Shown here: in pieces, positions 34,136 through 46,150 of the stretch
Layout of the letters: the number at the start of each line of letters is the position of its first letter
How positions within the stretch are numbered: the stretch's first letter is position 1
Source of the DNA: Manduca sexta
Taxonomy: Eukaryota > Arthropoda > Insecta > Lepidoptera > Sphingidae
DNA: 64,000 nucleotides
Direction of reading: 5' to 3'
NCBI RefSeq assembly: GCF_014839805.1
Contig: NC_051142.1
Span: 2,976,001 to 3,040,000, forward strand
Program-made: the position numbers and the translations under genes
The notes under the pieces: model-generated
What the model was told of the DNA's origin: nothing
Databases searched by the model: none
The model's input: only the letters and a program-made list of their open reading frames with translations

Positions 34136-34685
34136 TAAAAAATCGGAGAAGTGCGAGTTGGGCTCGCGCTCTGAGGGTTCCGTGCAAACTTGTAGGTAAG
34201 GTAAATACATAAACTCAAACTTAACAAACTTTACTTTGCCGTTCGACTCATAAACGTTGTTATTGCATCAATCGCAAATAACAACTTTGTGATAGTAAAT
34301 TCGCTTTTGTTTGTTAAGAAGTATATAATACGTATAATCGGTGATCTGATTATTTTTTCTGTATATGTACTGTCAAATATTGTGTCTTGCCAAATTTCAT
34401 AATTCTAGGTTAAAAGAAAGTGCTTCATATAGATGCAGTGCATCTTCATATAGATAGTGCTCCATAGGCTTTGATTGGCTTGTAAAATCGCAAAATATGC
34501 AACATAAAGTCGTATCTTTTCATTGCTTCCAAGTTTGATTGTTTCACAACTGAAATAAATTGGAAACATAAATATTTAATATTTCACCTTGATACCTGTA
34601 GGCATTCTTAAGGAAATCGGTCTTGACATGCAAGCGAAAACTGATCCTATGAGGGTTCCTTTTGAAGTAAGGAACCCTAAAAAAA
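34136..34685 (+). mobile_element. Large non-autonomous repeat family P, copy 1
   Basis: It begins AAAAAATCGGAGAAGTGCGA, then GCTCTGAGGGTTCCGTGC, and ends AGTAAGGAACCCTAAAAAAA. Internal blocks GTGATAGTAAATTCGCTTTT, CTTGCCAAATTTCATAATTC and AAATCGCAAAATATGC recur in the opposite strand of 53150-53600. The start resembles a very common lepidopteran repeat; its class is uncertain to me. Confidence 0.65.
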
Positions 34686-34724
34686 CAACGCAACAATTAC
34701 TATCCTGACATTATCCATGATTAT

Positions 34725-34875
34725 TCTGTCCGAGGAGACGGACAATTTGTCCATACTCTTGTTCCCGCGCATGCATCCCGCGCAGACTGGACGCACGCAG
34801 CGAATCGAAAATTACCCTCCCGAGCTAATCAGTGGCATTACCGCTTCACACTTCCGGAAACTGATGATGTGAGAT
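34725..34875. promoter_or_regulatory. GC-rich patch inside intron 1
   Basis: It contains CGCGCATGCATCCCGCGCAG and ACGCACGCAGCGAATCG in otherwise AT-rich DNA. It directly follows repeat family P. A regulatory role is only a suggestion from composition. Confidence 0.25.
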
Positions 34876-35529
34876 GGGTTTTATTTCATGTAGAGTTGGT
34901 TGAAAATGTGCTTAAAACTACTCAGTTTTAAGTACATATTCAACTAACCTACATAACATACTAAAGTCGTTTGGTTTAGGGCATAAGTATAAGAACTGTA
35001 TGCAGGAAAGGAAAATACAAAATTTAAAAAAGTGAATCATTTAGGACCCGTGAAGTATATCGAAAACAATACAGGTATTTGAAGAATAATTATTTATTTA
35101 TATTTTAGATCTCTGAATATGGTAACATGTACACGTGTATGTGTAATAATGTTTAAAATCTCGTATCTAGACTAAAAATTATGTATCTAAAATTCTAACT
35201 CTTAACGTTAACTTAGAACGTTATACATAATTATACGGAGAATTTTTTTACTGACTACGTAGTAGGAAAATCACATTCTAACGTGTGATTAAAGGAGTCC
35301 ACAATTCTCGCAAATTGCTCACGTATTTTGCAATACAGAAAAAAAATTAAACTAATTCTGAAATTGACCAATTATAAATTTAGAGCAATCTGCCTTTTAA
35401 ACAAAATTATGATACATGTAAAATAATTAATAAATTTATACTTAATTCAAATTTTGTATATTTTAATTAATGAGAATACGCAACGATAGCAGCTTTAGTT
35501 TAAGATTTTGTTCAGGTGTTCTAATCATC

Positions 35530-35725
35530 CGTTTTATTTATTTATTTAATTCTTTATTGTACACATTTACAAGAGTAAAAGACATAGTATATCCACTTAT
35601 AATTAATAGAGTACAATTGGCGATCTTATCAAGGCAAAATCTTACAGATAACCATACAGCATGGATATTGAAAAGGAAAAAGAAAGGGCATAAAGCCCTT
35701 TTCATCATGACGGCGGAATAGGAAT
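35530..35725 (-). mobile_element. Non-LTR retrotransposon 3' UTR fragment
   Basis: On the minus strand it ends in AATAAATAAATAAA after TGTAAATGTGTACAATAAAG, with an upstream GATAAGATCGCCAATTGTAC and AAAGGGCTTTATGCCC. This terminal layout is that of jockey or CR1-type elements in Lepidoptera. No coding part remains. Confidence 0.5.
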
Positions 35726-36002
35726 ATCTAGGTTGTATCACAAATATGTTCCCGTTATACGAAACGAATCCACGACCTTCCGTTTCCAAGCTACTACTAG
35801 GTAGGTTATCAAAACAATTCCATATGCTTGTTTGGAAACTTTATTCCAACAACGCGACGAATTGGATTTACATTTTTTGTTACTTTAATTGGATTTACTG
35901 GCCTTGGAACTGCTTTGCTCTATTTCAATCAAACTTTGTTTTTAAATTAATTGCTTTTGGGTGTATTATTTTAAAAAGAGTTGGTTATATAAAGCAATCT
36001 TG

Positions 36003-36035
36003 ACATATATTTTTTTTTGATAAAAAATATATGCG
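36003..36035. repeat. Short AT-rich hairpin
   Basis: CATATATTTTTT and AAAAAATATATG form an inverted repeat around a short loop. It is low-complexity and may be a chance structure. Confidence 0.4.
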
Positions 36036-36599
36036 TTATGATTTTAATAATATTTACGCCATTATATTTGGTTGCATATCAGATTACGATCATAACTCTA
36101 CACATACATTAGTCACTAAAAAAAATATACTTATACTACTTTTAGTAACTTCTTCTAATTATAGTAAATTAAATATATACCAAAGAAAATACTAATTACC
36201 ACAGCGACACACGCATTAAAAGTTAAGTATTTCCTACATTATAATTGTTCATGATTGCTTACTAATTTTCTTTGACAATGTTAAATTGATTTAATGCGTG
36301 CGATCACGCATGCATAAAACATGATATAAGGCACGTCGTGTTACGAAAACAACCTATCTCTCAAATGACGTAACAAAAGAATAAGATTGTTGAAGTAAAT
36401 TTATTAATTATATTTTATTAACATAATATGTTTGTAAATTTAATGCATGGTAAAAACGTATAATCAACAATTTTGTGCAAAATATTGTTATCGCGTTGTA
36501 TGCTGTATGTTACAGATTGCCTTTGCTTTAGAAAAAAAAATTATTCGAAATTCGAATACCGACAGTTATAAAGTAAAGTAGTTTCCAAAGCTATGTATT

Positions 36600-36765
36600 T
36601 TTGTAGGGAAACGCGCGTTAAACACAGCATTCAGGGCGCGTGCGGTGCGCAACTCAAGCGCTTTCGCCGGCTAAATTATGTATGCCGGTAATGCTGCTGC
36701 CGTCCGCTAGATAAATTGTGCTCGCAGACATTGCATCTGTCACTTTAGCGGTCATTAGGATGAAT
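36600..36765. promoter_or_regulatory. GC-rich island inside intron 1
   Basis: The block includes GGCGCGTGCGGTGCGCAACT, TTTCGCCGGCTAAATTATGT and GCCGGTAATGCTGCTGCCGT. Its GC and CpG content stand out against very AT-rich flanks. It could be an alternative promoter or enhancer of the surrounding gene. I saw no clear exon with matching phase. Confidence 0.35.
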
Positions 36766-37879
36766 TGATAGTTATAATAGAATTAGGTGGATGTATCTTG
36801 CGAAAACGGGACGCTACGAGAATGTACGTAAACTTGCATTAAACACGTAACAACGTGGAAATGCGGAAAGATGCAGTATTATAATTCATTTACAATTATG
36901 TATTTCAAATATCAATACAATATTTTACTACTTGAAAATTTTGATTTGTACATAAATATACAAATCAGCCTTGATCGCTATTCAACTTTAAATATATTTT
37001 TATCACGCATAACTGCGGCTACCCCAATAAAATGCCAGATAATCTGACGAGACCGTACACTGTCCACAGCTTACCATTTGTCAGTTAAGGGAAGCAACTA
37101 TTTGCTCTCTCCGCACACCAAAAACTTACGAGCGCGCCCTTAAAGGGTCTAAATACCTCATACATTAACTCGTCCCTGCGCTTAGTGCGTACCTTACAAA
37201 TCTCATGATTCAGCCCTGGAAGGACGGAGAACATTTTAAATATACAGCTATACAAAATTCTAGTACAAGTTAGGGTTGTCTACATAATTGATCCGCTGGA
37301 AAGACTTTGTGACGTATAATTTATTGTCTATTGTTTATTACGTTATTCGTGTTCTATGTTTACATTATAAGAAACATTTTGCTTGTAACACAAAGATCTG
37401 GGTATTTTTGTTAATTAACCGTCTTCAAAAGAGGTGGTTCTTAATTCGATGTGTATTTTTTTAATGTTTGTTACAACAGAACTCAATTATTTATAAACAG
37501 ATATGGATAATTCTTTTTTTATTTGAAACAATATACTTCCAAATGGGTCCTATACATTTTCTTATGAAATCGGTTTGTCTCATTTATAAACACATCAGCG
37601 TAAGTGCTCAGAAGTCATAATGACCTTGAAATAGCAGAACAAAAACTGACACCAAAACATTACAAAGGCATTAGTGGGAGAGTTAAACTCGTGTTTAACT
37701 TCCAGTCAGTGTAAGACCAACTTTCGTGTTTTCCTTCGAAAAGTTTGTAATGTTCTCAAGCTACTGTTTTCGAGCGACATCCTCGACTTTGTTTTTCATG
37801 TTGATTTCGTGAGGGGAAAAGACACAAGGGAGTGCGAGTATTAAAATTGAATTTTGAGGATATATTCTGCTTGAATGCT

Positions 37880-37990
37880 AATTAATCCTCATCATTATCA
37901 GCTTAGCAGACCACTGCTGGACGTAAACATCCTCAAATAAGCGCCATTATACCGTCTTCGGCTTGTTGATACATCAACGTAGGTAGGTAG
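37880..37990 (-). pseudogene. RTE-type retrotransposon 3' end, degraded
   Basis: On the minus strand the text reads GCCGAAGACGGTATAATGGC, then GTCCAGCAGTGGTCTGC and a GATAATGATGAGGATT tail. It corresponds to the last 30 codons of the RTE-like protein with several substitutions, matching the better copy at 4108-4425. Confidence 0.65.
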
Positions 37991-38231
37991 GTAGACGCAC
38001 AACTAGTTCCACGATATGATGGGGGCAAGCCAATCACCACTTCGGGCTTAAATTTCTGACAGGTTTCCAGGAGACGGTAGTGCTGCAAGGTGTAATTAAT
38101 GAAAACAGCCCAGGGGGAGCCAAGACCTACCCCCGCGATTTGCTGTTGTGTTATAAAAATAAAAATATTTTATGTATTGCAAAATGTATTTGTGATATTA
38201 TTACTCATAATAAAAATTTTCTTTATCCCTT

Positions 38232-38303
38232 CTGGGGCTGATCACTACCAGCCCCAGATGAAATACCTACACTGCATCGCTATGCAGTGTAGGTAATTTC
38301 ATC
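38232..38303. repeat. Two adjoining hairpins
   Basis: CTGGGGCTG (38232-38240) pairs with CAGCCCCAG (38249-38257). Immediately next to it GATGAAATACCTACACTGCA (38257-38276) pairs with its inverted copy in 38283-38303, with one extra base, around a loop of a few bases. The two stems share base 38257. Such double hairpins may be an element end or a structured RNA; no coding here. Confidence 0.8.
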
Positions 38304-38770
38304 ATGTTCTTCATCATCTATCCAACCATGCCTTGCCGCGATATTATGAAGAACTGAGCATTTTTGCTACAGCAACAGAACACCAACACTTTGAAATTCA
38401 CTGCGTGGAACACTCGACATCCTAACACATCAGGTATGTCTTAATACCAAGTGCTTCCACAAACCTGCTGCTAGAAATAGACAATGCAGTGGCTCGTACC
38501 CCTACATACTCTCGCATAGACATACTATTTAAAACAATAGGTACCATAAAAATTGTTAAGCCGAAGACCGTATATTTTATGGAGAACCGGTATTTTAATT
38601 TCCGAAGACATATGTTACGAAGTTAATTATGCCCGGGCCTAGTAACTCAGCCACCGAGTCAAAAATATTGTTTTTAGGTCCCAATCATATAGGTTTACTA
38701 CATTGATACTTTGCAGTAGATTCTCCGAATAATCTCCGACGCAAAGCCCTACTTTAAATCACTATCTTTA

Positions 38771-39003
38771 TCTATATATATAAAAATGAATCCCTATTTC
38801 CCTTGGTCACGCCGTCACGCGTGAACGGCTGGACCGATTTCACTATTTTTTTTTTGTTGTGTTTGTTATTGTCAGGAGAAGGTTCTTATGAAGGAAAAAA
38901 TTCAAAAAATTGCGCGGGAAATTAGAAAATTTAAGAAAACTTAACGAAAATATTAATTTTATATAATTATATAATATGGGACTAGGTCTGTCGGGTAAAC
39001 TAG
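38771..39003 (+). mobile_element. Helitron-like non-autonomous element, family H-a
   Basis: It starts TCTATATATATAAAAATGAA and ends GGGTAAACTAG before TT. Shared blocks with 12837-13079 (opposite strand) are TCCCTTGGTCACG-like text, CACGCGTGAACGGCTGGACC and TGTCAGGAGAAGG. Confidence 0.7.
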
Positions 39004-39773
39004 TTGTATAATAAATCAATTTCACATAAAATTACAGAACACTTCATTCGAGTTAAATGTTCAATGTCAAGCTATAGTGACGTCACGTGTTTTCTTATTG
39101 TTTCGCTGTTTACGAAGAAACGTTCCACTATCCTTGATGTCGTATCACTTTTACATCTGAATAGTTTTGACACCTCTGCATATAAAACTATGTTCATTGC
39201 GACTTAATAAACAATATAGCAAAATCACTTACAGTGCCAGTATGATAGCTAAGAAGTAGGTAAAATATTAATTCAATCCTAGATTTGACAAATTCATGGA
39301 CTGTTCAATTTTTTTATGTATAATTGACGGCGATATTTACTATATAGCGTAAAAGTAGTCCATGAACTAATTCAATATCCATTTAACTATTCGGGGGAGG
39401 CGTTGGACAGAAAAGATTATTCTTCCATAGAAAAGGATCGGATTTTGTAGAAATGTAAATGAAAATAGAAGGAAAACGATGTTATTTGAAGATGTTCAGT
39501 TCTCTAAGCTATATTGATGAAGGAACGTACAAATAAATCAAAAAGAAAACACCATTTATAAAATGAATTTCTTATTTATACAGAATTAATAAATATATTG
39601 TTAAAGTAAAGAAATGGGAATGACAAAGGAAATACCGCGAACAAACTGAAACATTTTCCCACAAATCCATTACAAACACGTAATCCTTTAGCTCGCTGGC
39701 AAAGCACAAAGAGTCCCTGAATGTAGCCCAGTGCGAGGCGTAAACGTGCCTATTGTTGCTAGGGCTGTCACAC

Positions 39774-39955
39774 CAGGGCCTTTATTCTGTATCATAGTGT
39801 AAACGCGTAACGCGGCAGTGTCATGTTATCTTCGTGAAATATGTGTGGAATAGTATTCTGTAAGCCAATTTATATAGTCCTAAACATGATGCGTTGTGTT
39901 ATGTGCTTGTTACGCACTGCTAAAATAACGTGCGGGATAGAGAATAAGGCCCCTG
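39774..39955. mobile_element. Foldback MITE with CAGGG ends
   Basis: Left end CAGGGCCTTTATTCTGTATC and right end GATAGAGAATAAGGCCCCTG are inverted relative to each other. Internal arms also pair: GCGTAACGCGGCAGTG on the left against CACTGCTAAAATAACG-type text on the right. The CAGGG ends recall hAT elements, but I could not find a clean 8-bp target duplication. The open frame 39841-40026 lies inside it and is not a gene. Confidence 0.7.
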
Positions 39956-41084
39956 TAGGGCTACCATTACATTACGATACAGGACAAACTTATCAAAAGT
40001 TGGTTGAAATTCAAAATTTGCCTTGACACATATTTTAACACACAATAAAGGAAAAGGAAGTAATGTTTCTTACTTACGTGCACAATGTGCCTTAGTTGTC
40101 CTATTCTTAAGCCCGAACTAGGACAAATGAGCGGCTTATGTTTACATCATACAAAATATGTTGGCAAAGTTAGTTATATTTGTGCCGCCCTTCCATGATT
40201 GATGTTTTGGGGACTTGGTGTATATTTCTAACTACTAGTTAACAATGTGTTTTTTTTTAATATAACCTTTCTTTGACAGCATTTTCTGTCTACATTTATC
40301 ATAATTATTTTCTATATAACTTTTTATGTTACTAAATTCACCTAACCCTGGCACATGTTCCAAATTTAAAAACAGATTTATAAACAAACAATACCATTAA
40401 ACCACAAGAAACCATGCAAATCTGAGCTTAGAAAGCCAGATCGATAACCTGACAACCCTATTGAATGCATATCAAAGAGATCTTCGGCTGTGTATCAATA
40501 CGAACAAACTTGGATAATGGAGTTCCGGGTTTTGGGTATACGTGCGTGCTTTGTGCCGTAAAAGGAGAGTAATATTATAGATCTTAACACTGTCTCGGTA
40601 GCGTAGTTTATATATTTATAAGTTTTCGCATTTATAATATTGGTAATAAATATAGAAAATAAACTCTAAACATATTAAATGATAATGATCCGGTAGCAGC
40701 AATCTATCAAATCAAACGCAAAGACGCGCCGCATGCGCAGGCGCCGCACAGCGAAAGTGAATATCTATAACAGATGTTATAACGGTTATGCAACTAGTCA
40801 TTGCACCCGCTTCATGACACCTCAAAACGATCAAAACGTAATCGTAGCGATTACTTATGTAAAGAAATATCATCGTATTTAACTATTTCAAATAACTCGA
40901 CTGTTTTTTGTTCCTATTGATTCGTAGAATAAAGAGTACTGGTGAATTGCTATACAAACTATCAAGTATTTTTATACGAATACAATGCTAGCCGGTTACT
41001 TAACGGCAAGTACCAAGAATAGCAACGTCACCCTTTGAATATCACTGTATTGTACTGGTTAACATCAAAATAAGATAGGAAAAA

Positions 41085-41405
41085 GCGGCGATAGCTTAGT
41101 TGGGTGTGGAACGGACTGCCAAGACGAAAGTCCGCAGGTTCAATTCCGAAGGACACACACCTCTGAACTTTCTGAAATTATGTGTGCATTCTATGTGAAA
41201 ATCGCTGTCTTTAACGGTTAAGGAAAACATCGTGAGAAAATCTGCATACCTGAAAAGTTCGCTACAGGAATTTTGAGTGTGCGTGAAGTCTACCAATCCG
41301 CACTAGGCCAGCGTGGTGGAGTAAGGCCTAATCCCTAGCAGTAATAGAGGAGCCCGTGCCAGCAATGGGACAGTATGTAATACAAGGCTGATATTATTAT
41401 TATTT
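41085..41405 (+). mobile_element. tRNA-derived SINE family A, full-length copy
   Basis: GATAGCTTAGTTGGG is an A-box-like head and CAGGTTCAATTCC a B-box. The body continues GGTTAAGGAAAACATCGTGA, TACCAATCCGCACTAGGCCA and GTAATAGAGGAGCCCGTGCC, and ends ATACAAGGCTGATATTATTA with an ATT repeat tail. Four related copies lie at 2938, 45855, 48632 and 56452. Confidence 0.85.
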
Positions 41406-41914
41406 TATATAAGATAATAAGCTACATTTCATATACACATGAACATTACACTTCTTAGCGGCAAATAAAGTAAATAAAACTATTAACGAAAGGTAATTTT
41501 TCCTTCTATTTTTAAATCTATTCGAGAGCCTAAAGCTTTAAACCAGGTTAAATTGAAATAGGCTTGTGCCAAATCTTTTAATCCGTTATCCCATTCGCCG
41601 CGTGCGCCGGAGCCACTGACTTTATATTTGCGGAAAAACGTCCCTGACCGGAATGATAAACGGCTTACATTTTTTATCAATTATTCAAGTACGGTTGGCT
41701 TTAAAAACAACATTGTGTTATGTTTATATAAAACGTCAGCTGTGAAAGTTTGTTTAGGCTTAAGAAAACGAACACCAGTAGAGACTGTTTTTCTGTAAAG
41801 TGCTAGTTATGACTTATTTATGTAACGGGTAAATATTCATTTCTACTACACGTCTTTACCCCCAAAGTGGTAGTCAGAGGCGCAATTACACCTTCTTTTC
41901 CGCTATGTATTCCG

Positions 41915-42045
41915 TCTCATGCAGGCCCCCCACGAGATGAACCGGAGCCGGAGTCCGATGGCTGAGGGCGGCCCAGAACCGGTCCCTGTGGCGCTCAATG
42001 GGGGAGGCCTATGTCCAGTAGTAGAAGATTCCCGGCTGAAATGAC
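41915..42045 (+). pseudogene. RTE-type retrotransposon 3' end, degraded
   Basis: The text GGAGTCCGATGGCTGAGGG and CGGTCCCTGTGGCGCTCAAT leads into GGGGGAGGCCTATGTCCAGT, the conserved end of the RTE-like protein, followed by a decayed GCTGAAATGACGA tail. Confidence 0.65.
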
Positions 42046-42048
42046 GAT

Positions 42049-42212
42049 TCCGTCTCATGATATGGGGCGAGCCTATCGCCATATCGGGCACTAATTCAAA
42101 TCTCCGAGCTGATAGTGGTAAACCACAAAATCTCTGCCCGACCCTTGCATCGAACCTGAGACATCATTGCAGTCGTACCGTGATACAACTTCATCACGGA
42201 AGCAGTCCCGTC
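42049..42212 (-). mobile_element. tRNA-derived SINE family B, partial copy
   Basis: On the minus strand it reads GGGACTGCTTCCGTGATGAA, a degraded B-box AGGTTCGATGCAAGG, GGGCAGAGATTTTGTGG, ATCAGCTCGGAG and CGATAGGCTCGCCCC, ending near CATGAGACGG. Orientation is opposite to the copy at 26581. Confidence 0.75.
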
Positions 42213-43419
42213 ATCCGTTTTTATTAAACTTTTATTGTCTAGTTACATAGTTTTACCACATCAGTCCTGGAAAATTTTATCAGAATTCTAACTAAAGGGT
42301 CTAACTAATTACTTCGTTACTCATAGACAATTCCCATCCTCATCAAAATAATCGAATAATAAATAACAAACCCAAACGTGCAAATAACAAATGTACACAG
42401 AATTCGTATAAAATATTTTTCAATTTATTTCACGTGTTTTCCGACTGCGAATTTCGAACAAAACTCAATAACCGAACTGACAGTTAAACAATGACTTTTA
42501 TCAAACTTTGTTCAGTCAAAAAACACGTTGAAAATTTCTAAAATTGTTTTCCGACGGGATTTGTTATAACGTATTTGTTTTTGAATTTTTAGATCCTAAA
42601 TGCCTATCTAACATAATTCTATGTTAGAACAGTTTATGGTATGGACATACTTGCACATTGATCTAGTTTCTCGTATAAATTTCCAAGCAACAGTCTACAT
42701 GAATTAAATAAATCGCACCCTTAGAACTAAAGTGACCGAACTCAAAATGATTTTGGTAAAAATCGACCTTCCAAAGCATGCTCCATAACACTATGACTAG
42801 TAAATGACAAAATTGTAGAAAAGAAACAGATTCTCCGCGACCGCCCAATTCACTCACACACAGCCTTTTATATTATTTTCAAATCTTTCTTATTTATTTC
42901 CCACAGTCTCTTATTTTTGCCCCATTTCTAAGGGCGCGAAATATGCATTAAAAAATAAATAAAATATATACAACGCCGTCGAAGGACGTAGAAGCAGTCA
43001 TTATCAGCACAGCCCTTACTATAAGAATAACATTCACATAATAATATGTGTAGATCTGTGGATCTGTGTTATACTCAATGTTAAGGGTGTCCTCCCCACC
43101 TTCCCCCTCAAGGATAACGTTTCATCACGTACGCCGTTGTGACTTGTATCATTTGTGCGTTAGTGGAGGGAGAAATGTACGGGGTGACGCAAGAAATAAA
43201 GTTGGTAGGATTCGGCAAAATATTAGGGAAATGTATCATTTGTAAGTGACAGAATGGCAGCGCTCAAGTAATGCTTAAGACAGACTCCGGAAAATATTAT
43301 AGTATAGAATTCTTTTTTCGCTCTAAGCTTTAACCTAAACGGGATGTAAATAAGGGTATCGAAAGTAAACCTAATTATTTTATTCTCATTCGTATTAGTA
43401 AGTCCCAAAACTTCTTTAC

Positions 43420-43580
43420 AGGGTAACTAAATATTTCAAAGTGCTCATTTGTAGAATTTTTATGCGCGGCAAAGTGACTCCACTGTACCTGATGGTAAGT
43501 TGAGTGAGGTCAAAAGAATGTCGATTGATAAGAGATGATTACCCCACGTCAGTTGAAACAATTATGCCGGCTAGTCTTTG
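43420..43580 (+). repeat. Interspersed repeat family D, copy
   Basis: Matches 27030-27170 over AAGTGCTCATTTGTAGA, ACCTGATGGTAAGTTGA, AATGTCGATTGATAAGAGAT and ACCCCACGTCAGTTGAAACA. Confidence 0.65.
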
Positions 43581-44309
43581 AGGGGATTTACTCAGGCTGA
43601 TACCGGAACACGACACACTCAGGTACGGTACACCATAGCGGATGTTAACACCTTGTGTGCGGTGGTCGCTATTCGGGCGGATATAAAATATATCCTACCA
43701 CCAACAAAATAAGTGTTTTCATACTGATTATCGTGTGCGTTGTATGTTGGCTACTATTAAGAATTATTAAACACCCAATAATAAACGATTATTAAACTCA
43801 AAAATTATAGAATACTGAATTCCCATACTGTCATATGACAAGCAAATACAATACATAATGGCGTGCGTCGCAAATAATACAATATTCAACGGTTCACCTG
43901 CCCGCAATCCGAATCAAATATTTACCATAACTGGGGGGAACTAACTGGATTACCCCTCCCGTCTCCCTCAACCCTGGGGAGGGGTAACCAAACACTACAT
44001 TACAAGGTTTCCGGCTGGGCCAAGGTTGCGATCAACTGATTACCTACTGAAAAATTTACGAAATGTGTACAAAGAAATGTTTCTGTTTGTGATTGCGGCC
44101 ACTGGTTATAATGGTGCATTCTTATGAAGACGGTTTAGTGCTTACTTAGAGATTTATTGCATTTACGGGCTGGAGTAGATAATAGTAAAGAAATAATAGA
44201 ATAGATAATAAACTGCGTATTTTAAAACCGAAAATATCGACAGATACAATTGCGTTACCTTACGTGCTTAAATAATACAAGCCAAAATAATTAAAAGAAA
44301 TAGAAATAA

Positions 44310-44485
44310 AATATTTTAGATATTCATGACGTAGGCGACCATAGTTGCACTTATAAGTCAAGGTACATGAGAATATTTAGAGAATAGTTGCTTATATAAC
44401 TACAGACATATTATATTGGACATAAACAGATGCGAGTACAAAGTAAACAAAGAAGCCAGCACGGGCTGAAAGAAGAAATAAAAAA
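44310..44485 (-). repeat. Retroelement 3' segment, family L copy 1
   Basis: The reverse complement matches 59310-59515: AAGAAGCCAGC-CGGGCTG, AAAGTAAACAAAG, GTACATGAGAATATTTA and CACTTATA-AAGGTACATG are shared in the inverted copy. The other copy ends with AATAAAGCATTTTATTTT, a poly(A)-signal-like end. Probably the 3' end of a retrotransposon; class unknown. Confidence 0.6.
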
Positions 44486-45410
44486 GATGTATATAATCTT
44501 AATAAAGATAAAGGGAAGAACGCATCGTGATCCTCACCGGTGAGAACGATAAAAGCGCTAACCTAGCTAACCTACCAGCCTTTCACTAGCTACCTAAGCG
44601 AAGACTACCCGAAGAAATAGTCTTAATCTAGCACGGGTAGAACGTCGTGCAAAATCTAGTGCATTATTAGTATTTCAGTACGAGGACATACCCGTCTTGA
44701 CGCGCTGAATGTCAATAATAAAGACATACGAGAATTCTTGCAACTCGAGCCACTACTAAATTTATTTATCAAATGTAGAGCTCATGAGATTTTCAACGTT
44801 ATAACATAATATTAAAGTGAGAAATCGTTCACGTGGTAAATTCGGTTCCATATTCTACATTATATTATTGTTTTCGTTCGTAATATTTTTATAACGAAAA
44901 ATATTGGTAAACTACAAGCATATATACTGGCTTTCAATTTACATTTTGATTGAAACGCTTTGAGTGTCAATCATACGCGATACGCCACAAAAACAAACAA
45001 AAATATGGTAGTGTTGAAAATAACTATGCATATTTTATATATGCATTTATAGTAAGTTGAGATAGTTTGTTTAGTGATAGAAGATCTATATTGAAATCTA
45101 GGGTTCGATTACCAGACCAAAACTTTTTGGGATATTGCTTTTAGCAAAACGTATTTTAGCTTGGAATTTGTTAGTGTATTAGAATACTATGCCTAGAATA
45201 CTATATAATGGAAACGCGACAGTAAAAAATATTATAAATTTTTGTTTCAACTTACTTTCCTCCGTATATAATCATATTAATTACCGTAGTATTCTCGATA
45301 TAATCCATATATTATATTTAATATTCCCTGATGAAATGATTAAAGTACTAGTGTGGCGTCTCATATCTCCTTAAGTAATTATAAATCTTAATCATTAATG
45401 CTTCGGTTAG

Positions 45411-45660
45411 ACTGCGTCGGTGGCTTAGTTGTAATTCATACACAGTACACCATTCTGAGGTCCCGGGTTCGAATCTCGAGTCGGGCAAAGCGATATTGGG
45501 TTTTTCTGCTCAGTATCAGCCCGGAGTCTATAATTTATCCATAGGCCATAGGTTTATCCCGTATCACATCATGGGACGGAACAAACTTAGAAAATTGGAT
45601 GCAATAGTTGCACCTTTGCCTATCCCCCCGGTCATAAAAAGCATGAGGGTGTATGAGTAA
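45411..45660 (+). mobile_element. tRNA-derived SINE family B, near full length
   Basis: Head ACTGCGTCGGTGGCTTAGTT, B-box CGGGTTCGAATCTCG, then TTTTTCTGCTCAGTATCAGC and a diverged tail. It lacks part of the GATAGGCTCGCC block but keeps the ATCACATCATGGGACGGAAC region. Confidence 0.8.
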
Positions 45661-45854
45661 ATTATTTAAATTAATACAGACTCATAACTAGAATTTTATA
45701 TTCTTTAATAATAGGAGAATATACTAACTCCTACTGCTATAGCTGTTTATATCACAAGTAACGATATGCAAGCACTATATCTATGAATTGGGCGATATAA
45801 AGAAATAAGTCCACCCAATTTCGGTATAAAGATTATTAAAAAAACATACGCATA

Positions 45855-46150
45855 CCGGCGGTACACTACCTTGGGTGTGAAACGGAATGCGAGAAGAATG
45901 TCCGCAGATTCAAAACCCAAGAGCACCTATGACTTTTCTAATGAGTATTCTTTATGGATTATCGCTTGCTTTAACGGAGAAGGAAAACATAGTGAGGAAA
46001 CCTGCAAACTTGAGAAGTTCTCTAGAAGAATTTTGAGGGCATATGAAGTCTGCAAATCAGCAATAGGGCAGCGTGGTGGACTAAGGCCTAATCCCTATCA
46101 ATAATAGAGGAGGCACATGCCCTGTATCGAGCAGTACATAATACAGAACT
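45855..46150 (+). mobile_element. tRNA-derived SINE family A, diverged copy
   Basis: It keeps GGAGAAGGAAAACATAGTGA, GAAACCTGCAAACTTGAGAA and GCAGCGTGGTGGACTAAGGC. The A-box is damaged (GTACACTACCTTGGG) and the B-box reads GATTCAAAACCC. The open frame through it comes from the SINE. Confidence 0.75.
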
